Shown piece after piece: positions 5,939 through 9,013 of a stretch of 9,013 nt of DNA. The translations under genes and the position numbers were made by a program. The notes under the pieces were generated by a model, which was not told where the DNA came from, did not search any database, and was given only the letters and a program-made list of their open reading frames with translations. Origin of the DNA: Acidobacteriota bacterium (GTDB taxonomy: Bacteria > Acidobacteriota > Terriglobia > Terriglobales > Acidobacteriaceae); assembly GCA_025353435.1 (NCBI GenBank), contig JANXQR010000763.1:1-9013 (forward strand), read 5' to 3'. Within the stretch, counting starts at the first letter, position 1; the number at the start of each line of letters is the position of its first letter.

Positions 5939-5980
5939 TTGGCTTTGTTGAATCGAAAACCAGAAGGACCAAGTCAAGAA

Positions 5981-6925
5981 ATGGCCATCACCCGCAAATA
6001 CAAAGTCGGCCTCGTGCAAATGAGCATGGGCCCCGATCCCGAAGTGAACCTCGCCGCGGCCATCGAGCACATCCATGAAGCCGCGCGCCGCGGCGCCAAC
6101 ATCGTCTGCCTGCCCGAGCTTTTCCGCGCCCAATATTTTTGCCAGCGTGAAGACCTCCGCCTCTTCGATCTTGCCGAGACCATCCCCGGCCCCTCCACCG
6201 TGGCCCTCAGTGAAGTCGCTCGCGCAGCCCGAGTCGCCATCGTAGCCTCACTCTTTGAACGCCGCGCCCCCGGCCTCTATCACAACACCGCCGTCACATT
6301 GAACGACGACGGCGCCATCGTCAGCGTCTATCGCAAAATGCACATCCCTGACGATCCCCTCTACTACGAGAAGTACTACTTCACGCCCGGCGATCTCGGC
6401 TTCCAGGCCGTCGACACCGCCGCCGGCCGCATCGGCACGCTCGTATGCTGGGACCAGTGGTACCCCGAAGCCGCGCGCCTCACCGCACTGCAAGGCGCTG
6501 AGGTCCTCTTCTATCCCACCGCCATCGGCTGGCACCCCGCGGAAAAGCAAGAGTTCGGCGCCGCCCAATATGACGCCTGGCAAACCATCCAGCGGGCCCA
6601 CGCCATCGCCAACGGAGTCTACGTCGCCGCCGTCAATCGCGTCGGACTCGAAAATGGAGACGTGCTCGGCAATCGCATTGAAGGCCCCGGCCTCGAATTC
6701 TGGGGCGGCAGCTTTCTCTCTGACCCCTTCGGCCGCATCATCGCCAAAGCCTCGTACACCGCGGAAGAAATCCTCATCGGCGAAATCGACCTCGCCCACA
6801 TGGAAGACATCCGTCGCAACTGGCCTTTCCTCCGCGATAGAAGAATCGACGCCTACGCCCCAATCACCAAGCGCTACCTCGATCCATTGGGCGGCTGGTC
6901 CCCCGACCCCGAACGCGAGAAGTAG
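5981..6925 (+). CDS. aguB: N-carbamoylputrescine amidase
   Basis: A 314-residue cytosolic enzyme of the nitrilase (carbon-nitrogen hydrolase) superfamily. It hydrolyses N-carbamoylputrescine to putrescine, CO2 and ammonia. The Glu-Lys-Cys triad is visible: Glu46 in CLPELF, Lys119 in YRKMHIPDD and Cys156 in LVCWDQWYPE. The sequence YEKYYFTPGD after the lysine, the ALQGAEVLFYPTAIG stretch and the C-terminal FLRDRRIDAYAPI are what I expect in the plant/bacterial carbamoylputrescine amidase branch, not in beta-alanine synthases or general nitrilases. ATG 5981 gives the usual N-terminus just before the first strand (YKVGLVQMS). An in-frame TTG at 5939 would add 14 unconserved residues and start inside repeat sequence. 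AAGGA at 5964-5968 is a distant ribosome site. Its partner aguA lies downstream, which strengthens the assignment. Confidence 0.94.
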   Translation: MAITRKYKVGLVQMSMGPDPEVNLAAAIEHIHEAARRGANIVCLPELFRAQYFCQREDLRLFDLAETIPGPSTVALSEVARAARVAIVASLFERRAPGLYHNTAVTLNDDGAIVSVYRKMHIPDDPLYYEKYYFTPGDLGFQAVDTAAGRIGTLVCWDQWYPEAARLTALQGAEVLFYPTAIGWHPAEKQEFGAAQYDAWQTIQRAHAIANGVYVAAVNRVGLENGDVLGNRIEGPGLEFWGGSFLSDPFGRIIAKASYTAEEILIGEIDLAHMEDIRRNWPFLRDRRIDAYAPITKRYLDPLGGWSPDPEREK

Positions 6926-6948
6926 ACGGTAACCTTCCGTTTCAAATT

Positions 6949-6977
6949 GTCATCCTGAGCGAAGCCGAAGGATCTGC
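6949..6977 (+). repeat. Dispersed intergenic repeat, copy 1
   Basis: The copy begins GTCATCCTGAGCGAAGC and ends GAAGGATCTGC. ATCCT and AGGAT at its ends can pair. I remember this word as very frequent between genes of Acidobacteriota, where its minus strand reads through as SFGFAQDD. That is recognition from memory, not a search. Confidence 0.65.
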
Positions 6978-7030
6978 AGTTGCTTTTGTTGTTGTTTCTA
7001 CGAATGCTGACAAGCCAATGAACTCCGTGC

Positions 7031-7064
7031 CCCATCCATTCGCGCATTTTTGCGAATAGGTGGG
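7031..7064. repeat. Long imperfect hairpin, probable part of a dispersed repeat
   Basis: CCCATCCATTCGC (7031-7043) and GCGAATAGGTGGG (7052-7064) form a 13-bp stem with one G-U wobble and one C-A mismatch around GCATTTTT. GATACCACC follows, allowing an alternative GGTGG/CCACC pairing at 7060-7073. It lacks a U-tract after the stem. It resembles CCCAT...GGTGGGATACC hairpins remembered from Acidobacteriota spacers. Confidence 0.55.
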
Positions 7065-7120
7065 ATACCACCAACCTCCCCAAGCCCGTCATACTTAGGC
7101 GAGCTCTTCTTTTAAGGATT

Positions 7121-7165
7121 TGTCATCCCGAGCGCAGCGTTTTTCAGCGGAGCCGAGGGACCTGC
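7121..7165 (+). repeat. Dispersed intergenic repeat, copy 2 (longer variant)
   Basis: Same orientation as copy 1, starting TGTCATCCCGAGCG and ending GCCGAGGGACCTGC. About 16 additional bases lie in the middle and include two CAGCG words around TTTTT. The substitutions keep end pairing: ATCCC here can face GGGA where copy 1 has ATCCT facing AGGAT. This suggests the hairpin is maintained. Confidence 0.6.
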
Positions 7166-7208
7166 TTTTCGGGACACGTCCCTACCACAAACTCCATCAA
7201 GAACAACA

Positions 7209-8285
7209 ATGACCGAAACCCCGCAAGCCCTTCATTACCGTATGCCCGCCGAATGGGCCCCCCACCAAGCCACTTGGCTCGCGTGGCCGCACAACCCTGA
7301 AGACTGGCCCGGCAAGTTCCAAACCATCCCCTGGCTCTACGCCGAAATCATCCGTCTCCTCTCCGCAAAAGAACAAGTCCACCTCGTCGTCCAAAACGCG
7401 AAAGAAGAATCCCGCGCCCGCAGCATCCTCGAGCGCGCCCACGCCAATCTCGATCGCGTCCTCTTCCACCAGTGGTCCACCGACCGAGTCTGGACCCGTG
7501 ATTCGGGGCCGATATTCGTCAAGGACGCGAAAGGGCGAGTAGGCCTCACCAACTGGCGCTTCAACGCGTGGGCCAAATACGACGACTGGCATCTCGACGA
7601 CCAACTGCCCTCGCGCATATCCAGCGAACTCAATCTTCCCGAATGGCAACCCACCATCATCCTCGCCAACGGCCAGCCGCACCGCCTGGTCCTCGAAGGC
7701 GGCTCCATCGACACCAACGGCGCCGGCATTCTCCTCACGACTGAGGAATGTCTACTCTCCGAAGTCCAGCAGCGCAACCCCGGCGTCTCCCGCGAGCAGC
7801 TCGAGCAGGCCTTCCACGACTATCTCGGCATCGATCAGGTCATCTGGCTCAATCGCGGCATCGCCGGCGACGACACCCACGGCCACATCGACGACATTTC
7901 CCGCTTCGTCTCCCCCACCACCATCGTCACTGCCGTCGAGCCCAACACTGCCGACGCCAACCACGCTCCGCTGGCCGAAAACCTCGCCCGACTGAAAGCC
8001 GCTCGCACTCTAAATGGAAAGCAATTCACCATCGTCGAACTCCCGCTCCCGCGCCCCGTCGTCTTCCGCAAACAGCGCCTCCCCGCCAGCTACGCCAATT
8101 TTTACTTGGCAAACGGCTTGGTTCTAATGCCCACGTTCCACGACCCCAACGACCGCGTCGCGTTGCAGATCCTCAGCGAGCTGTTCCCCGACCGTGAAGT
8201 CATCGGCATCCACTCAGTCGACCTCGTCTGGGGCCTCGGCACCCTCCACTGCATGACCCAGCAGCAACCCGCCGCGCTACCATAG
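7209..8285 (+). CDS. aguA: Agmatine deiminase
   Basis: A 358-residue cytosolic enzyme of the guanidino-group modifying superfamily (PAD_porph/agmatine deiminase branch). It converts agmatine to N-carbamoylputrescine and ammonia. Landmarks in order: AEWAPHQATWLAWPHN (14-29), WTRDSGP with Asp98, LEGGSIDTNG with Glu163, GDDTHGHIDD with His226 and Asp228, and the nucleophile Cys348 in GLGTLHCMTQQQP at the C-terminus. All residues expected for the thiol-imidazole mechanism are present. The length agrees with AguA proteins (about 340-380). The ATG at 7209 matches the family N-terminus, but only AAGAACAAC precedes it, so the ribosome site is poor. Together with aguB and the upstream arginine decarboxylase it completes arginine to putrescine. 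tadA begins 5 nt after its stop. Confidence 0.96.
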   Translation: MTETPQALHYRMPAEWAPHQATWLAWPHNPEDWPGKFQTIPWLYAEIIRLLSAKEQVHLVVQNAKEESRARSILERAHANLDRVLFHQWSTDRVWTRDSGPIFVKDAKGRVGLTNWRFNAWAKYDDWHLDDQLPSRISSELNLPEWQPTIILANGQPHRLVLEGGSIDTNGAGILLTTEECLLSEVQQRNPGVSREQLEQAFHDYLGIDQVIWLNRGIAGDDTHGHIDDISRFVSPTTIVTAVEPNTADANHAPLAENLARLKAARTLNGKQFTIVELPLPRPVVFRKQRLPASYANFYLANGLVLMPTFHDPNDRVALQILSELFPDREVIGIHSVDLVWGLGTLHCMTQQQPAALP

Positions 8286-8290
8286 CAAGC

Positions 8291-8764
8291 ATGATTGCGC
8301 CGCCGGAACCGCTCACCGACCTTGAAGCCATGGAGCTGGCGCTCACTGAAGCTCGTCAGGCAGCCGAAGCCGGCGAAGTCCCAGTCGGCGCCATCGCTGT
8401 CGCAGGCGGTGCCATCGTGGGATACGGCCAGAACCGCGTGATTCGGTATCAGGATCCGGTCGCCCACGCTGAAATCGTCGCCTTGCGAGAGGCCGCAGCC
8501 ACCCTCGACAACTATCGTCTCAACGGCGTCACCCTTTACGTCACGCTCGAGCCCTGCGCCATGTGCGCCGGGGCAATGATCCATGCCCGCATTGACCGGT
8601 TAGTCTACGCCGCCTCCGACCCCAAGGCCGGCGCCGCGGGCTCAGTCATGCAAGTCCTCAACCACCCCAGTCTCAACCACCAAATGATCGTGGACCACGG
8701 CCTCTTAGCGGAAGAATCCGCCGACCTCCTCCGCACCTTCTTCCGCGAACGCCGCGGAAGCTGA
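8291..8764 (+). CDS. tadA: tRNA-specific adenosine deaminase (A34 to inosine)
   Basis: A 157-residue cytidine-deaminase-fold enzyme that deaminates adenosine at the wobble position of tRNA-Arg(ACG), allowing one tRNA to read several CGN codons. The zinc site is intact: His59-Ala-Glu61 in DPVAHAEI, where Glu61 shuttles protons, and Cys89 and Cys92 in EPCAMC. GEVPVGAI near residue 28 and YRLNGVTLYVTLEPCAMCAGAM split over 75-96 are diagnostic of TadA and set it apart from guanine and cytosine deaminases. The length is normal (E. coli 167). It starts 5 nt after the aguA stop with no clear ribosome site in the aguA tail, so it may rely on read-through of ribosomes from aguA. The link with polyamine genes is probably only positional. 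Confidence 0.94.
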   Translation: MIAPPEPLTDLEAMELALTEARQAAEAGEVPVGAIAVAGGAIVGYGQNRVIRYQDPVAHAEIVALREAAATLDNYRLNGVTLYVTLEPCAMCAGAMIHARIDRLVYAASDPKAGAAGSVMQVLNHPSLNHQMIVDHGLLAEESADLLRTFFRERRGS

Positions 8765-8771
8765 CTCGCCA

Positions 8772-8786
8772 CGGCTCGAAGAGCCG
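8772..8786. terminator. Weak hairpin between converging tadA and the cupin gene
   Basis: CGGCTC (8772-8777) and GAGCCG (8781-8786) pair over 6 bp around GAA in a 37-nt gap between converging genes. Its position suits a bidirectional terminator, but no U-tract follows on either strand, so the call is tentative. Confidence 0.3.
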
Positions 8787-8801
8787 ATGACTCGCTGATC
8801 G

Positions 8802-9013
8802 CTAACTCCGCGTCAGTCCCCGAATCCTCTCCGCTTCCCCCGGCCACTTCGCAATCAGGTCCGCGCTCCGCGCATTCTTGTAGTCCGCATAGTTAAACCC
8901 CGGCGTCACCGTACACCCCAGCAGAGCAACTTTGCCGTCGCCGATCAGTCGCGTGCCTTGCCAGACTCCGGCGGGGACAACAAGCTGTACACGCTGGCCC
9001 GCTGCCAAATCTG
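8802..9013 (-). CDS. Cupin_5 (DUF985) domain protein, C-terminal part
   Basis: The frame runs leftward from the right edge of the window to TAG at 8802-8804, giving 70 complete codons of the C-terminal part; the start lies outside. The visible sequence reads DLAAGQRVQLVVPAGVWQG, then LLGCTVTPGFNYADYKNA, and ends KWPGEAERIRGLTRS. The GQR...VPAGVWQ and GCTVxPGF motifs are the second half of the DUF985/cupin_5 beta barrel. Members are small proteins of about 140-170 residues, so roughly half is present. Family members are related by fold to RmlC-like cupins and their biochemical role is poorly known. A TTG at 9006-9008 is in frame but is an internal leucine, because homologous sequence continues before it. 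It converges on tadA. Confidence 0.82.
   Translation of the reverse strand, partial: DLAAGQRVQLVVPAGVWQGTRLIGDGKVALLGCTVTPGFNYADYKNARSADLIAKWPGEAERIRGLTRS

Larger units (their letters stand above)
6926..7208 (+). other. Repeat-filled spacer between aguB and aguA
   Basis: A 283-nt gap with no convincing gene. In order it holds a copy of a dispersed word (6949-6977), a CT/GT-rich tract, a 13-bp imperfect hairpin (7031-7064), a second longer copy of the same word (7121-7165) and a short GGGAC-AC-GTCCC palindrome (7171-7182). The leader of aguA is at its right end and lacks an evident ribosome site. No classical terminator follows aguB. Confidence 0.6.

Noticed and set aside
5939..5980. TTG start for aguB at 5939
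   Set aside because: It adds 14 residues unlike the family, partly from repeat sequence; ATG 5981 gives the normal N-terminus.
6949..7165. CRISPR-like repeat-spacer array
   Set aside because: Only two unequal copies 144 bp apart, no regular spacing and no cas genes; they fit dispersed intergenic repeats better.
9006..9008. TTG as the start of the cupin_5 gene
   Set aside because: Conserved family sequence continues upstream of it toward the window edge, so the gene is truncated and does not start here.

Overview
The window is GC-rich bacterial chromosome, probably from a member of the Acidobacteriota (class Terriglobia or a relative). This placement is an inference. It rests on intergenic words remembered as frequent in those genomes (CATCCTGAGCGAAGC..., CCTGAGGG next to GGGCTTTAGCCC, a CCCATCC.../...GGTGGG hairpin), on a secreted DUF4252-like protein ending in a GHFGIPK-type C-terminus, and on overall gene style. 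I see no phage, insertion sequence, CRISPR array, tRNA or rRNA.

Layout. (1) 1-229, minus: the start of a heavy-metal-associated (GMHCxxC) protein, cut by the window edge. (2) 366-1744, plus: a Nudix hydrolase and a membrane-anchored alpha/beta hydrolase, probably co-translated through a TTGA stop/start overlap. (3) 1751-1773: a near-perfect bidirectional terminator between converging genes. (4) 1795-4889, minus, in transcription order: a secreted DUF4252-like protein, NADP-type isocitrate dehydrogenase (icd) and malate dehydrogenase (mdh). The last two are TCA-cycle enzymes 67 nt apart. (5) 4890-5160: a divergent control region with a 12-bp tandem repeat. (6) 5161-8764, plus: pyruvoyl-dependent arginine decarboxylase, N-carbamoylputrescine amidase (aguB), agmatine deiminase (aguA) and tRNA adenosine deaminase (tadA). 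(7) 8802-9013, minus: the C-terminal part of a DUF985/cupin_5 protein.

How the genes work together. The central theme is a complete arginine-to-putrescine route: arginine to agmatine (pyruvoyl decarboxylase), agmatine to N-carbamoylputrescine plus ammonia (AguA), and N-carbamoylputrescine to putrescine, CO2 and ammonia (AguB). It combines an archaeal-type first enzyme with the agmatine deiminase/carbamoylase branch known from plants and many bacteria. The three genes share a strand but are not tightly packed. A terminator plus repeat-like palindromes (256 nt) and a 283-nt spacer with two copies of one dispersed repeat and a long hairpin separate them, so they may be transcribed separately. 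tadA follows aguA by 5 nt and is probably carried on the same transcript.

Most genes are conserved housekeeping or metabolic genes with intact active sites. I found no clearly new biological system. The points most worth a second look are the repeat-filled spacers inside the polyamine cluster, the tandem 12-mer in the divergent region, and the internal insertion in Icd.
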